64,000 nt of DNA. It comes from Nocardioides daedukensis. Its GTDB lineage: Bacteria; Actinomycetota; Actinomycetes; Propionibacteriales; Nocardioidaceae. The stretch spans positions 868,001 through 932,000 of the forward strand of contig NZ_JACCAA010000001.1 in NCBI RefSeq assembly GCF_013408415.1, in the 5' to 3' direction. This document shows, in pieces, positions 19,871 through 29,294 of the stretch (position 1 is its first letter; the number at the start of each line of letters is the position of its first letter). The notes below the pieces were generated by a model, which did no database searches, had not been told where the DNA came from, and saw only the letters and a list, made by a program, of their open reading frames with translations. Position numbers and translations under genes: made by a program.

Positions 19871-20293
19871 GTGGAGGTCTACTCCAGGTGCCGGTTGCAG
19901 CGTATTTACTCCCACGCGGCGAAGCTAGGGCAGATCGAGCAGGCGCTTCGCGCGCACGGCGCGCGTCTGGACGATTTGTCATTCGGGCCGGCGCTCATCG
20001 AGAAAGGCTCAACCACGTCGATGGTCTTCGACCTCTACTGGGTCGGTGACGGACGGTCCAGAATCTTCGAGGGCGCGAACAGTGCACCAGAGGGTGGTCG
20101 CCTCCTTATGAGGTGGAACGCGGTTCCGTCGGCGAATCGTGCGGATCTCGAATCGCAGATCATCGAACGATGGCTGCCGGAGGCTTCAGCGTGGGCCGCC
20201 AAGGCACGAACTCGTGGCAACGCATGGGCCGCCAGTGACCACCGCTGGATGTTGGTGAACACACACGGTCGGCTGACCGTCACGATCGACTAG
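19871..20293 (+). CDS. Orphan hypothetical protein, possibly frameshifted near its start
   Basis: I do not recognise this 140-residue protein. It is hydrophilic with no membrane segment or signal peptide, and reads like a folded cytoplasmic protein (SHAAKLGQIEQALRAHGARLDD, then MRWNAVPSANRADLESQIIERWLPEASAW). GTG 19871 is the first start available in its frame. A leaderless-type promoter 33 nt upstream points to ATG 19845 in a different frame, which encodes MSSEETEFP; one extra base near 19868-19870 would join the two. Base composition looks less GC-rich than the flanking his genes, consistent with acquired DNA. It is convergent with hisF. Confidence 0.55.
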   Translation: MEVYSRCRLQRIYSHAAKLGQIEQALRAHGARLDDLSFGPALIEKGSTTSMVFDLYWVGDGRSRIFEGANSAPEGGRLLMRWNAVPSANRADLESQIIERWLPEASAWAAKARTRGNAWAASDHRWMLVNTHGRLTVTID

Positions 20294-20322
20294 CCAGCGC
20301 GGTTGCTTCGAGTCGCCATCCC

Positions 20323-21084
20323 TCAGCGAACGGGGTGTCCCGCGCCGGCCAGAGCGTCCTTCACGTCGGCGATGCGCAGGGTGCCGAAGTGGAACACGGT
20401 TGCCGCCAGTACAGCGTCCGCGCCGGCATCGACCGCAGGTGGGAAGTGCCCGGTCGATCCTGCACCACCGGAGGCGATCACCGGGATGGTGACCTCACGG
20501 CGTACGGCCCGGATCAGTTCCAGGTCGAAGCCGTCCTGGGTGCCGTCGGCATCCATCGCGTTGAGGAGGATCTCCCCCGCGCCGAGCTCACTCGCCCGGG
20601 CAGCCCATTCGACGGCGTCGATGCCAGCCGACTGGCGACCACCGTGGGTGGTGACCTCGAAGCCGGAGTCGGTGCCGGAAGCCCGACGGGCGTCGACCGA
20701 CAGCACGAGCACCTGGTTGCCGAACCGGTCGGCGACCTCGGCGATCAGCTCGGGGCGACGGATGGCGGCGGTGTTCATCGCCACCTTGTCCGCACCGGCA
20801 CGGAGCAGACGGTCCACGTCCTCGACCGAGGAGACTCCCCCGCCGACCGTCAACGGGATGAAGACCTCCTCGGCGGTGCGGGAGACGATCTCCATCGTGG
20901 TGGCGCGGCCCTCGTGGGAGGCCGAGATGTCCAAGAAGGTCAGCTCGTCCGCGCCCTCGGCGTCATAGGTGCGGGCCAGCTCGACCGGGTCCCCAGCGTC
21001 GCGCAGCTCCTTGAAGTTGATGCCCTTGACCACGCGGCCGGCATCGACGTCGAGACACGGGATGACCCGTACGGCGAGCGACAC
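20323..21084 (-). CDS. hisF: Imidazole glycerol phosphate synthase, cyclase subunit
   Basis: HisF uses ammonia from HisH to convert PRFAR to imidazole glycerol phosphate and AICAR. The 253-residue barrel has [20 protein letters not shown] with the catalytic Asp, [52 protein letters not shown] with the second catalytic Asp, and PVIASGGAG. It starts at GTG 21084, 5 nt after the priA stop, and forms a two-gene unit with it. The distance to hisH (about 1 kb) means the subunits are not adjacent. Confidence 0.96.
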   Translation of the reverse strand: MSLAVRVIPCLDVDAGRVVKGINFKELRDAGDPVELARTYDAEGADELTFLDISASHEGRATTMEIVSRTAEEVFIPLTVGGGVSSVEDVDRLLRAGADKVAMNTAAIRRPELIAEVADRFGNQVLVLSVDARRASGTDSGFEVTTHGGRQSAGIDAVEWAARASELGAGEILLNAMDADGTQDGFDLELIRAVRREVTIPVIASGGAGSTGHFPPAVDAGADAVLAATVFHFGTLRIADVKDALAGAGHPVR

Positions 21085-21089
21085 GGTGC

Positions 21090-21827
21090 TCAGGCCTGGG
21101 TGGGGAGCGTCAGCGCGAGGGCGTCCTCGAGCGTGAAGCGACCCTCATAGAGCGCGGTGCCGATGATGGCGCCCTCGACGCCCTCGTCGACCAGGCCCTG
21201 CAGCGCCTGGAGATCGGCGAGCTCGGTGATCCCGCCGGAGGCCACGACCGGCGCCATCGTGGCAGCGCATACGTCGTGGAGCAGGTCGAGGTTGGGGCCC
21301 TGCAGCATGCCGTCCTTGTTGACGTCGGTGACGACGTAGCGGGCACAGCCCTCGGAGTCGAGGCGGATCAGCACCTCGTAGAGGTCCCCGCCCTCGCGGG
21401 TCCAGCCGCGGGCGGCCAGCGTCCGGCCCCGGACGTCGAGGCCGATCGCGACCCGGTCGCCATACTCGGCGATCGCCTTGGCGCACCACTCGGGCTGCTC
21501 CAGGGCGGCAGTGCCGATGTTGACCCGGCGACAGCCTGCGTCCATCGCGGCCTTCAGCGACTCGTCGTCGCGGATGCCGCCGCTCATCTCGACCTTGATG
21601 TCTAGGGTGCCGACGATCTTGGCCTGCAGCTCACGGTTGTTGCCGCGCCCGAAGGCGGCGTCCAGGTCCACCAGGTGCAGCCACTCGGCACCGGCCTCCT
21701 GCCACCGCAGGGCCGCCTCGATCGGGTCGCCGAACTTCTTCTCCGAGCCGGCCACACCCTGAACCAGCTGGACGGCCTGGCCGCCAGCGATGTCGACGGC
21801 GGGCAGCAGCTCCAAGTAGTCACTCAT
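21090..21827 (-). CDS. priA: PriA, bifunctional HisA/TrpF isomerase
   Basis: The protein isomerises ProFAR in histidine synthesis. In actinobacteria of this type it also isomerises phosphoribosylanthranilate in tryptophan synthesis. The 245-residue barrel closely follows actinobacterial Pri[84 protein letters not shown]. The catalytic aspartates (in PAVD and VTD) are present. Dual function is inferred from family knowledge plus the absence of any trpF here. ATG 21827 has a TAGGAT -10 box 7 nt upstream, so priA-hisF seems to have its own leaderless promoter inside the his cluster. Confidence 0.93.
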   Translation of the reverse strand: MSDYLELLPAVDIAGGQAVQLVQGVAGSEKKFGDPIEAALRWQEAGAEWLHLVDLDAAFGRGNNRELQAKIVGTLDIKVEMSGGIRDDESLKAAMDAGCRRVNIGTAALEQPEWCAKAIAEYGDRVAIGLDVRGRTLAARGWTREGGDLYEVLIRLDSEGCARYVVTDVNKDGMLQGPNLDLLHDVCAATMAPVVASGGITELADLQALQGLVDEGVEGAIIGTALYEGRFTLEDALALTLPTQA

Positions 21828-21834
21828 GCGGCTG

Positions 21835-21840
21835 ATCCTA
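21835..21840 (-). promoter_or_regulatory. Candidate -10 box of leaderless priA-hisF promoter
   Basis: TAGGAT on the minus strand ends 7 nt before ATG 21827. It lies in the 92-bp gap between hisH and priA and would split the his genes into two transcripts. Confidence 0.45.
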
Positions 21841-21919
21841 GGCGGCATCGGCAGACCGCCCGTACGAGGTCCTGCACCGTGGTCGCCCCGCGGCGGGGTT
21901 TCCGGGGTGTCCGGACAGG

Positions 21920-22555
21920 TCAGAGCGACTGGACCCAGTTGCGCAGGAGCTGGGCTCCGGCGTCACCGGACTTCTCCGGGTGGAACTGGGTGGCAGAGAG
22001 TGGACCGTTCTCGACGGCCGCGACGAACCGGTCACCACCGTGCTCGGCCCACGTCACCAGTGGCGCCCGGGTGCGGTTGTTCGTCTCCAGCTCCCACTCG
22101 CGCACGCCGTAGGAGTGCACGAAGTAGAACCGCTCGTCGGTGATCCCGGCGAAGAGCGAGCTCCCCTCGGGAACCTCGACGGTGTTCCACCCCATGTGGG
22201 GTACGACGGGAGCCTGCAGCCGCTCCACGGTGCCCGGCCATTCGTCGCAGCCGGCGGTCTCGACCCCGTGCTCGACACCGCGGGAGAACAGGATCTGCAT
22301 GCCGACGCAGATGCCCAGGACGGGTCGTCCCCCGGAGAGCCGGCGACCGATCACCTCGTGGCCACGGACCTCGCGCAGGCCTGCCATGCAGGAGGCATAG
22401 GCACCGACCCCGGGCACGAGCAGGCCGTCGGCCTCCTGTGCGACCGCACGGTCGGTCGTGAGGGTGACCTCTGCGCCGGCCCGCTCCATGGCGCGCACGG
22501 CTGAGCGCAGGTTGCCCGACCCGTAGTCGAGCACGGCGACGTGGGGCTTGGTCAC
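21920..22555 (-). CDS. hisH: Imidazole glycerol phosphate synthase, glutaminase subunit
   Basis: HisH is the class I glutaminase that feeds ammonia to HisF. The 211-residue protein has [26 protein letters not shown], the nucleophile elbow [11 protein letters not shown] with the catalytic Cys, and the His-Glu pair in [11 protein letters not shown]. Its GTG start overlaps the hisB stop (GTGA). Confidence 0.96.
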   Translation of the reverse strand: MTKPHVAVLDYGSGNLRSAVRAMERAGAEVTLTTDRAVAQEADGLLVPGVGAYASCMAGLREVRGHEVIGRRLSGGRPVLGICVGMQILFSRGVEHGVETAGCDEWPGTVERLQAPVVPHMGWNTVEVPEGSSLFAGITDERFYFVHSYGVREWELETNNRTRAPLVTWAEHGGDRFVAAVENGPLSATQFHPEKSGDAGAQLLRNWVQSL

Positions 22556-23163
22556 AGAGCGCCCTTGGTGGACGGCACTCCGGTCTCGCGCGGGTCGAAG
22601 GCGATCGCGTCGCGGAAGGCACGAGCGAACGCCTTGAACTGGGTCTCCACGACGTGGTGCGGCTCGCGGCCGGCCAGCACCCGCACGTGCAGGGCGATGT
22701 GGGCGTGGAAGGAGATCGACTCGAACACGTGGCGCGTCAGCGAGCCGAGGAAGAAGTTGCCGGCCGGGTTGCCGATCAGCACGTGCTCCTGGCCCTCGGG
22801 CTCACCGGTGTGCACGCAGTAGGGCCGACCCGAGACGTCGACGACGGCCTGGACGAGTGCCTCGTCGAGCGGCACGGTCGCGTCGCCGAACCGGCGGATG
22901 CCCTTCTTGTCCCCCAGCGCTTCGCGGATCGCCTGGCCGAGCACGATCGCGGTGTCCTCGACCGTGTGGTGCGAGTCGATGTGCGTGTCACCGCTGGCGT
23001 GCACGACGAGGTCGACCAGGGCGTGGCGCGAGAACGCGGTGAGCATGTGGTCGTAGAAGCCGACCCCGGTGGAGATCTGGTTCTTGCCGGTGCCGTCGAG
23101 GTCGAGCTCGACGTGGATCTTCGACTCGCTGGTCTCCCGGTCGATCCGCGCGGTCCTGCTCAT
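22552..23163 (-). CDS. hisB: Imidazoleglycerol-phosphate dehydratase
   Basis: HisB removes water from imidazole glycerol phosphate. This is the monofunctional 203-residue form, without the histidinol-phosphatase domain seen in enterobacteria. Metal-binding motifs are visible: [30 protein letters not shown] and [16 protein letters not shown] 23163 overlaps the hisC stop by ATGA; the open frame continues upstream through hisC but that part is not protein-like. Confidence 0.96.
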   Translation of the reverse strand: MSRTARIDRETSESKIHVELDLDGTGKNQISTGVGFYDHMLTAFSRHALVDLVVHASGDTHIDSHHTVEDTAIVLGQAIREALGDKKGIRRFGDATVPLDEALVQAVVDVSGRPYCVHTGEPEGQEHVLIGNPAGNFFLGSLTRHVFESISFHAHIALHVRVLAGREPHHVVETQFKAFARAFRDAIAFDPRETGVPSTKGAL

Positions 23164-24260
23164 CGGTTGATCTCCTTCATGACCTCGGTCAGTGCGTTCT
23201 TGAAAGCCGTCATCTCGTCTGCGGTGCCGATCGACACCCGGAGCCAGCCGTCGGGGCCGGTCTCCCGGATCAGCACGCCCCGCTCGACCAGTCCCTGCCA
23301 CACCGCGTGCCGGTCCTCGAAGGTGCCGAACAACGCGAAGTTCGCGTCGCTCTCGGCCACCTGGAGGCCCTGCTCGCGCAGCCAGACTACGCATGCGTCG
23401 CGCTCGAGGCGCAGTTCGTCGACCTTACCGAGCAGCTCCGGCGCGTGCCGCAGGGCGGCCAGCGCGGTCGCCTGGGTGACCGCCGAGAGGTGGTAGGGCA
23501 GGCGCACGACCCTGATCGCGTCGCAGATCTCCCGCGCCGCGGCCAGGTAGCCGAGTCGGGCCCCGGCCAGGGCGAACGCCTTGGACATCGTGCGCGACAC
23601 GATCAGGTTGCGGTGGGTGGGCAGGAGCTCGAGCGCACTCGGGGTGCCGGAGCGACGGAACTCGCCGTAGGCCTCGTCGACGACGAGCAGCCCTTCGCCC
23701 AGCTCTTCGCACAGGACGCCGACCACCTCCGGCGACAGCGCAGTGCCGGTCGGGTTGTTCGGCGACGGCAGGAGCACGACGTGGGGCCGGTGCTGGCGGA
23801 TCAGGTCCCGGGCGTGATCGAGGTCGAGGGAGAAGTCGTCCTCGCGGTGCCCGACGACCCAGGTGGTGTTGGAGTCGCGGGCATATTCGGGATACATCGA
23901 ATAGGTCGGCGCGAAGCTGAGTGCGGTACGGTCGGGGCCGCCGAAGGCCTGCAACAGCTGCAGCATGACCTCGTTGGAGCCGTTCGCGGCCCAGACCATC
24001 TCGGGTGTGATCGCGTTGCCGCCATCGGTGTTCAGATAGGCGGCCAGCCCGGCCCGGAGCTCGGTGAACTCCCGGTCCGGATAACGGTTGAGCGTGCTCG
24101 CCGCGGCGGCGACGGCGGAGGCGATGTCGGCGACGACCTCCGGCGAGGGACCGTAGGGGTTCTCGTTGACGTTCAGCTGGACGGGCAGGTCGAGCTGCGG
24201 GGCGCCGTACGGCTCGATGCCCTGCAGCTCAGCGCGCAGCGGTGGCCAAGGTGTGCTCAT
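23160..24260 (-). CDS. hisC: Histidinol-phosphate aminotransferase
   Basis: HisC transaminates imidazole acetol phosphate with glutamate, using PLP. The 366-residue fold type I enzyme has [31 protein letters not shown], the cofactor-binding [14 protein letters not shown] and [11 protein letters not shown], and the PLP lysine in [18 protein letters not shown]. It starts 5 nt after hisD and overlaps hisB, so hisD-C-B-H is one coupled operon. Confidence 0.95.
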   Translation of the reverse strand: MSTPWPPLRAELQGIEPYGAPQLDLPVQLNVNENPYGPSPEVVADIASAVAAAASTLNRYPDREFTELRAGLAAYLNTDGGNAITPEMVWAANGSNEVMLQLLQAFGGPDRTALSFAPTYSMYPEYARDSNTTWVVGHREDDFSLDLDHARDLIRQHRPHVVLLPSPNNPTGTALSPEVVGVLCEELGEGLLVVDEAYGEFRRSGTPSALELLPTHRNLIVSRTMSKAFALAGARLGYLAAAREICDAIRVVRLPYHLSAVTQATALAALRHAPELLGKVDELRLERDACVVWLREQGLQVAESDANFALFGTFEDRHAVWQGLVERGVLIRETGPDGWLRVSIGTADEMTAFKNALTEVMKEINR

Positions 24261-24265
24261 CCGGC

Positions 24266-25573
24266 TCAGTCCTGGTTCTCGAAGCGGACCCGTACGGCGG
24301 CGCCGTGGCCGGGCAGGTCCTCGGCCTCGGCCAAGTTGACGACGTGGTCGGCCACCTCGGCCAGCGCCTCGCGGGTGTAGTCCACGATGTGCACCGCCTT
24401 GAGGAACGAGCGCACCGACAGGCCCGAGGAGTGGCAGGCACAGCCGGCCGTGGGCAGCACGTGGTTGGAGCCGGCGCAGTAGTCACCCAGCGAGACCGGG
24501 GCGAACGAGCCGACGAAGATCGCGCCGGCGTTGGTCACCCGGGCCGCCCACTCGGATGCGTCGCGGGTCTGGATCTCGAGGTGCTCGGCGGCATAGGCAT
24601 CGACCACGGCCAGGCCCTGCTCGAGGTCGTCGACCAGGACGATGCCCGACTGCTGGCCGGCAAGCGAGGTGCGGATCCGGTCGACGTGGCGGGTCGCGGA
24701 GACCTGCTTGTCCAGCTCTGCCTCGACATCGGCGGCCAGCTGCTCGTCGGGGGTGACCAGGACCGCGGAGGCGAGCGGGTCGTGCTCGGCCTGGCTGATC
24801 AGGTCGGCCGCGACGTACGCAGCGTTGGCGGTGTCATCGGCGAGCACGGCGATCTCGGTGGGACCGGCCTCCGAGTCGATGCCGACCAGGCCCTTGAGCA
24901 GGCGCTTGGCCGAGACGACGTAGATGTTTCCGGGTCCCGTGACCAGGTCGACCTTGGCGCATGGGCCCGCACCGTGGGCGAACATGGCGATCGCCTGGGC
25001 GCCGCCAACGGCGTAGACCTCCTCGACGCCGAGCAGCTCGCAGGCAGCCAGGATCGTCGGGTGCGGGAGTCCGTCGTGTTCCTTCTGCGGCGAGGAGGTG
25101 AGCGCGATCGACCGCACGCCGGCAACCTGGGCCGGCACGACGTTCATGATCACGCTGGAGACGAGCGGGGCGAGTCCGCCCGGGACGTAGAGCCCGACCC
25201 GGTTGACCGCGACCAGCTTGTGGGTGACGGTGGCGCCGGTGCCGAGCTCGGTGACGACGTCCTTCTCCAGTTCGGCCTCACAGGTCAACCGGAGTCGACG
25301 GATCGACTCCTCCAGACCGGCGCGCACGTCGGGGTCGAGATCGGCCAGGGCCTGGGTGAGTCGTTCGCGCGGCACGGCGATGTCGGTCTGCTCGACACCG
25401 TCGAACTTCGCGGAATATTCGGCGATCGCCTCGACGCCCCGGTCGCGTACGTCGTCACAGATCGGCCGGACCACATGGATCGCCGCCTCCACGTCGAACT
25501 CGGAGCGCGGAACCACGCTCCGGTACTCGACGGGAGCAGCAGTGCGTCCACGGAGATCGATGCGGCGAATCAT
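24266..25573 (-). CDS. hisD: Histidinol dehydrogenase
   Basis: HisD makes the last two oxidations of histidine synthesis with NAD and zinc. The 435-residue protein starts [10 protein letters not shown] and shows [72 protein letters not shown], the catalytic [15 protein letters not shown] (Glu-His), and near the C-terminus [24 protein letters not shown]. It is first in the operon. A TAGAAT -10 box ends 7 nt upstream of the ATG, so the transcript should be leaderless. Confidence 0.97.
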   Translation of the reverse strand: MIRRIDLRGRTAAPVEYRSVVPRSEFDVEAAIHVVRPICDDVRDRGVEAIAEYSAKFDGVEQTDIAVPRERLTQALADLDPDVRAGLEESIRRLRLTCEAELEKDVVTELGTGATVTHKLVAVNRVGLYVPGGLAPLVSSVIMNVVPAQVAGVRSIALTSSPQKEHDGLPHPTILAACELLGVEEVYAVGGAQAIAMFAHGAGPCAKVDLVTGPGNIYVVSAKRLLKGLVGIDSEAGPTEIAVLADDTANAAYVAADLISQAEHDPLASAVLVTPDEQLAADVEAELDKQVSATRHVDRIRTSLAGQQSGIVLVDDLEQGLAVVDAYAAEHLEIQTRDASEWAARVTNAGAIFVGSFAPVSLGDYCAGSNHVLPTAGCACHSSGLSVRSFLKAVHIVDYTREALAEVADHVVNLAEAEDLPGHGAAVRVRFENQD

Positions 25574-25580
25574 GGTGTCG

Positions 25581-25586
25581 ATTCTA
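25581..25586 (-). promoter_or_regulatory. Candidate -10 box of leaderless hisDCBH promoter
   Basis: TAGAAT on the minus strand ends 7 nt before ATG 25573 of hisD. The short upstream gap (83 bp) leaves room for a full promoter, though the -35 region is not consensus. Confidence 0.55.
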
Positions 25587-25656
25587 GGTGCACGCCCTTC
25601 AGCTCATCGGCACAGCCTGCGGGCATGGTCACTGCCGGTCACTGACTGCTCACCTG

Positions 25657-27528
25657 TCAGGCATCAGCGTCGGTGGTGAGCGTGACCGCGACCCCTCGGT
25701 GGTCGGACAACTCGCCACCGAAGGCGACCGGGTCGCTGGCCTTCAGCTCCGGGCTGGCGAAGACGTGGTCGATCTGTTGTTCGGGTCGGTCGGCCGGGGA
25801 GGTAGGCAACGGGCGCGCCTCGGCCAGGGCGTCCCTGAGACCGGTGCCGGTCATCACGTCCCAGGACGGATCGCCGGGCTCGAGGTTGAAGTCGCCTCCG
25901 ACCACGGTCGGGTTACCGCTGTCGTGCAGGCGCAGCGCAAGACCCGAGATGACCAGTGCCTGGGCCAGTGCCCCGTCCTCACCGTCCTTGCTCGGGTGCG
26001 GCTGGACGTGCGTGGAGACCACGTCATAGTCCTGGCCGTCCTTGGTGATCGTCGCGCTGAGCACCTGCGCACCGGTGACGGCTCCGAACGAGTCCATCGG
26101 GCGGGACCTGACCTCCCCGACCGGCAGGTCGGTGAGGATCGCATCGCCCCAGACCGCGTCTGCGGCTGGCCCGAAATGGGCCTCCATGTCGAGCAGCCGC
26201 GCCAGGATGGCGAGCTGGTCCTGGCCGCCGTTGAGCAGCCACGCGCGATCGACCTCGCTGAGGAGTACGACGTCGGGGTCCTGGTCGGCGATCTGGGCTG
26301 CAACCGCCCGGGGGTCGAACTCCCCATCCATCCCATAACCCATCCGCAGGTTCCAGGACACCACCCGTAGGCCTTGACCGGCGCCGGAGATGTCGTCCTC
26401 AACCACCGCCGCGACGGTGACGTAGGGCCCGAAGAGTGCGGCCATGAGCGCGATCGCGATCGTTCCCGCCCCTGCACGCAGTGCCGGCCGCGGCGACGCG
26501 TCGACCTCGATCGCGGACAGGTCCCGAGAGGTGACAGCCATCCCCACGAGGGCGAGTGCGAGCGCCACGATCAGCAGGTCGGCGCGATAGCCGAGGTCAT
26601 ATCCGGCGTAGTAGGCGAAGAAGAGCACCACCCACAGCACGGCGCCGCACGCGGCAGCCACAGCCGGGGACCGATGCCCTGGATCGGTCCTGCCGACCTG
26701 GCCGATGCCGAGCAGCAGCAGGGCCAGGCAGGGCATCGCCAACGCGTAGGCCACCACGCTCCACGCCGGGGTCTCGAGCGGGACCAGCACCAGCGCGGAG
26801 GTCACGGCGAGCAGCCCCCCGGCCACGGGAAGCGCCCGGCGGACCAGGTCCGGACGGAGCGGGGCGAACCGGGCCAGCACCACTGCCACCATCGTGGCCA
26901 GCACCACCACCATCGGCCCTCCTGCCTCGGAGACGACCGAGCCCCGGGCCGGGTTGGCTGCCCAGACCCCGGCAATCAGGAAGGCCGGCAGAAGCGCCAG
27001 GGCGAGTCGGGCCGGGGCAGGACCGCTGGGTTCCTCGCGCACGGTGACCAGGACCAGCACCACCTGAACCGCCAGCAGCGCCCAACCCCAGGGATCATCG
27101 CGCCAGACCGCGGCCCAGGTGCCCAGTGCGGCGTGGGTGACTGCGGCGAGGACGAGGGCGGCCAGGAAGCCCTGGACCAGCTCGTCGCCGTACTGCTCGG
27201 CGGCCAGCACCGTCCAGGCCACGGCGGCGGCGACACCGACCGAGGCGAGCCACAGCTGGGCCTCTCCCCCGTCGGTGAGCATGAGTGCGATCCGGCAGGC
27301 CAGGGCAACCAGGAGCGCGGCGCGCAGGGTCGGTGTCGCCGGCAACCCGAACCGGACACCCACCCGGGGCAGCACACCGGCCAGCACGCAGCCGAGCGCG
27401 AAGGCTCCCATCAGCTCGGCAGGCGTCGAGGCGGCCTGCCCGAAGATGGTGATCAACGAGGGTGTCCAGACCCGCAACAGGTCGACCAGCAACCAGAACC
27501 CGGCTGCCACGGCGACGACACGTCTCAT
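25657..27528 (-). CDS. Membrane protein with C-terminal endonuclease/exonuclease/phosphatase domain
   Basis: The 623-residue protein has about ten hydrophobic helices in its first 390 residues, then an EEP-fold hydrolase domain on one face of the membrane. EEP motifs are visible: RVVSWNLRMGY (Asn), VVLLSEVDRAW (Glu), TVVGGDFNLEP (Asp-x-Asn) and the final SDHRGVAVTL (Asp-His). The family includes nucleases and lipid or phosphoester phosphatases, and the substrate here is unknown. ATG 27528 has AGGAG 7 nt upstream. It is divergent from the LON-domain gene. Confidence 0.85.
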   Translation of the reverse strand: MRRVVAVAAGFWLLVDLLRVWTPSLITIFGQAASTPAELMGAFALGCVLAGVLPRVGVRFGLPATPTLRAALLVALACRIALMLTDGGEAQLWLASVGVAAAVAWTVLAAEQYGDELVQGFLAALVLAAVTHAALGTWAAVWRDDPWGWALLAVQVVLVLVTVREEPSGPAPARLALALLPAFLIAGVWAANPARGSVVSEAGGPMVVVLATMVAVVLARFAPLRPDLVRRALPVAGGLLAVTSALVLVPLETPAWSVVAYALAMPCLALLLLGIGQVGRTDPGHRSPAVAAACGAVLWVVLFFAYYAGYDLGYRADLLIVALALALVGMAVTSRDLSAIEVDASPRPALRAGAGTIAIALMAALFGPYVTVAAVVEDDISGAGQGLRVVSWNLRMGYGMDGEFDPRAVAAQIADQDPDVVLLSEVDRAWLLNGGQDQLAILARLLDMEAHFGPAADAVWGDAILTDLPVGEVRSRPMDSFGAVTGAQVLSATITKDGQDYDVVSTHVQPHPSKDGEDGALAQALVISGLALRLHDSGNPTVVGGDFNLEPGDPSWDVMTGTGLRDALAEARPLPTSPADRPEQQIDHVFASPELKASDPVAFGGELSDHRGVAVTLTTDADA

Positions 27529-27589
27529 CAAGATGCTCCTGCGTTCGTATGGTTGACAGCGACATCCTGCCCTACCCATGGGCACCCGA

Positions 27590-27595
27590 TACGCT
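27590..27595 (+). promoter_or_regulatory. Candidate -10 box of leaderless LON-domain gene
   Basis: TACGCT on the plus strand ends 6 nt before ATG 27602. A TTGACA at 27553-27558 is too far (31 nt) to be its -35. Confidence 0.45.
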
Positions 27596-27601
27596 GGCCA
27601 G

Positions 27602-28270
27602 ATGACCGAGAAGCTGCCCCTCTTCCCCCTGAACACGGTGCTGTTCCCGGGGATCTCCGTGCCGCTTCGGGTGTTCGAGGACCGCTACCGGGCCCTGGTC
27701 CACGAACTGCTGCGCAACCCCGATCCGGCCGAGCGCGTCTTCGGCTCCTGCGCGATCCGGGAGGGCTATGAGGTGGGTGAACGAGGCGGCCAGTCGCTGC
27801 ACCGGATCGGCTGCATCCTCCAGCTGACCGAGGTCGAGGAGCAGCGCGACGGAAGCTTCGACATCGTCGCTGTCGGTCGATCCCGCCTCCGGCTCGATGC
27901 CTTGGAGACGACCGGTGAGTTCCTGGCCGGGGACGTCGAGGTGTTGATCGATGACCAGGAGCAGGTCGATCCGCTGATCGCGGCCCGTGCCCGGCAGCGA
28001 TTCGACGACTATCGGCAGGTCCTGTCCGGCATCCGGGGCGAGGACGTACTGATGGGCGACCTGCCGCAGGACCCGACGTACCTCTCCTGGACGCTGTCGG
28101 CGACTTGTCTGCTGACGATGGGCCAGCGGCAGTCGTTGCTGGAGGCCGAGGACGCCAGCCTGCGCCTGGTGATGCTCTCCGACATGCTGCACGAGGAGGT
28201 GCGTGCGATGACTGCGCTGCCCTGCCTTCCCGCCACAGAGGTGTCGCGCACGAGCTGGTGCCCCAACTGA
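27602..28270 (+). CDS. LON peptidase substrate-binding domain protein
   Basis: The 222-residue protein is a stand-alone LON N-terminal-like domain without the AAA and protease parts. It begins MTEKLPLFPLNTVLFPGISVPLRVFEDRYRALV, the classic start of this fold, followed by VFGSCAIREGYEVG and a helical C-terminal half. Its role is not known; the domain binds protein substrates in Lon. ATG 27602 follows a leaderless-type -10 box. Its stop shares a base with the start of the deacylase gene (TGATG), so the two are co-translated. Confidence 0.88.
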   Translation: MTEKLPLFPLNTVLFPGISVPLRVFEDRYRALVHELLRNPDPAERVFGSCAIREGYEVGERGGQSLHRIGCILQLTEVEEQRDGSFDIVAVGRSRLRLDALETTGEFLAGDVEVLIDDQEQVDPLIAARARQRFDDYRQVLSGIRGEDVLMGDLPQDPTYLSWTLSATCLLTMGQRQSLLEAEDASLRLVMLSDMLHEEVRAMTALPCLPATEVSRTSWCPN

Positions 28271-28770
28271 TGGCCAAGCGGTCCGGACCGCGTGCGGGCA
28301 GTGCCGGTACGCCGGCCACGGTCGCGCTCGGTGCCGCCGGGGTGGAGTTCACGGCGCATCCCTACGAGCACGACCCACGTGCGGCCAGCTATGGCCTCGA
28401 GGCCGCTGAGCTGCTCGGGCTGGAGCCGGCGCAGGTCTTCAAGACGCTGCTGGCCGACACCGGCGCACAGCTGGTGGTCGGCATCGTTCCGGTGACCGGC
28501 CAGCTCGATCTCAAGGCCTTGGCCCGTGCCGTGGGCGCCTCGCGCTGCACGATGGCCGACCCGGCGGCGGCACAGCGAGCCACCGGCTACGTGGTCGGGG
28601 GCATCTCCCCGGTCGGTCAGAAGAAGACCCACCCGACCGTGCTCGACGCGAGTGCGCTCGAGCACTCCGTCGTCTACGTCTCCGGTGGGCGGCGCGGCCT
28701 CGACCTCGGCCTCGCCCCTGCGGATCTGGTGCGGGTGACCGGCGCGATCACGGCTCGTATCGGTCGGTGA
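28270..28770 (+). CDS. ybaK: Cys-tRNA(Pro)/Cys-tRNA(Cys) deacylase, YbaK type
   Basis: YbaK-type proteins hydrolyse cysteine mischarged onto tRNA(Pro). The 166-residue protein matches the INS/YbaK superfamily: TAHPYEHDPRAASYGLEAAELLGLEPAQVFKTLL, DLKALARAVGASRCTMADPAAAQRATGYVVGGISPVGQKK, and a DASALEHSVVYVSGGRRGLDL end. The lysine in QVFKTL corresponds to the family's catalytic lysine. It is the second gene of a two-gene operon. Its last 23 bp overlap the 3' end of the minus-strand membrane-protein gene. Confidence 0.92.
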   Translation: MAKRSGPRAGSAGTPATVALGAAGVEFTAHPYEHDPRAASYGLEAAELLGLEPAQVFKTLLADTGAQLVVGIVPVTGQLDLKALARAVGASRCTMADPAAAQRATGYVVGGISPVGQKKTHPTVLDASALEHSVVYVSGGRRGLDLGLAPADLVRVTGAITARIGR

Positions 28771-29290
28771 TCGGGTGCTCGGCGTGCTGTGATCGCGCTG
28801 CCGGGCCGGAGGTGAAGGCGACCAGGACCACGACGGCACCCACCAGGGCGCCGCCGGGGAACGCGATCCACGGCACCAGGTTCCCCGCCTCGAGGTTCGC
28901 CTTGATCACGGTGAAGTCCTCGGCACCCTTCGCCGCGTCATACATCGACTCGGGGCCGAGTGCGGAGCCGACGGCGACCATCAGCCAGCCAGCGGCGACG
29001 GATCCGAGGGCGACCGCAGCCAGGGTGAGCACCTCGTCGGCCTCGAAGAACCAGGTCGCCACGGCACCGAGGACCAGGCCCGCGGCGAGACCGATCACCA
29101 TGTGCAGCCCGGTGCCTCTGAACACCACGTCGTCGTCGAAGACCGGCTCGTTCTGGTAGGCGAAGCCAGTGGGCGCGGGCGCCCAGATCTGGTGCCACAA
29201 CCACCCGCAGGCGGCGCCTGCCACGAGGAAGGCCGCCACGACGATCACGGCCTGCAGCACGGCCTTGCTGGTCTGGCGCGTCGGCTGCAT
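28748..29290 (-). CDS. Four-helix membrane protein of unknown function
   Basis: The 180-residue protein has four predicted membrane helices (about residues 10-32, 66-86, 92-116 and 140-165). A short loop between the first two contains GFAYQNEPVFDDDVVFRGTGLH. It resembles small actinobacterial membrane proteins of the DUF2567 kind, but I am not sure of the family. ATG 29290 lies 4 nt after the dnaE stop, so it is read with dnaE. Its 3' end overlaps ybaK convergently by 23 bp. Confidence 0.72.
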   Translation of the reverse strand: MQPTRQTSKAVLQAVIVVAAFLVAGAACGWLWHQIWAPAPTGFAYQNEPVFDDDVVFRGTGLHMVIGLAAGLVLGAVATWFFEADEVLTLAAVALGSVAAGWLMVAVGSALGPESMYDAAKGAEDFTVIKANLEAGNLVPWIAFPGGALVGAVVVLVAFTSGPAARSQHAEHPITDRYEP

Positions 29291-29294
29291 CAGT

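Noticed and set aside
19679..19982. Two minus-strand open frames upstream of the DUF222/HNH gene
   Set aside because: They lack ribosome-binding sites and protein-like composition, overlap each other in different phases, and lie opposite the orphan gene and its promoter.
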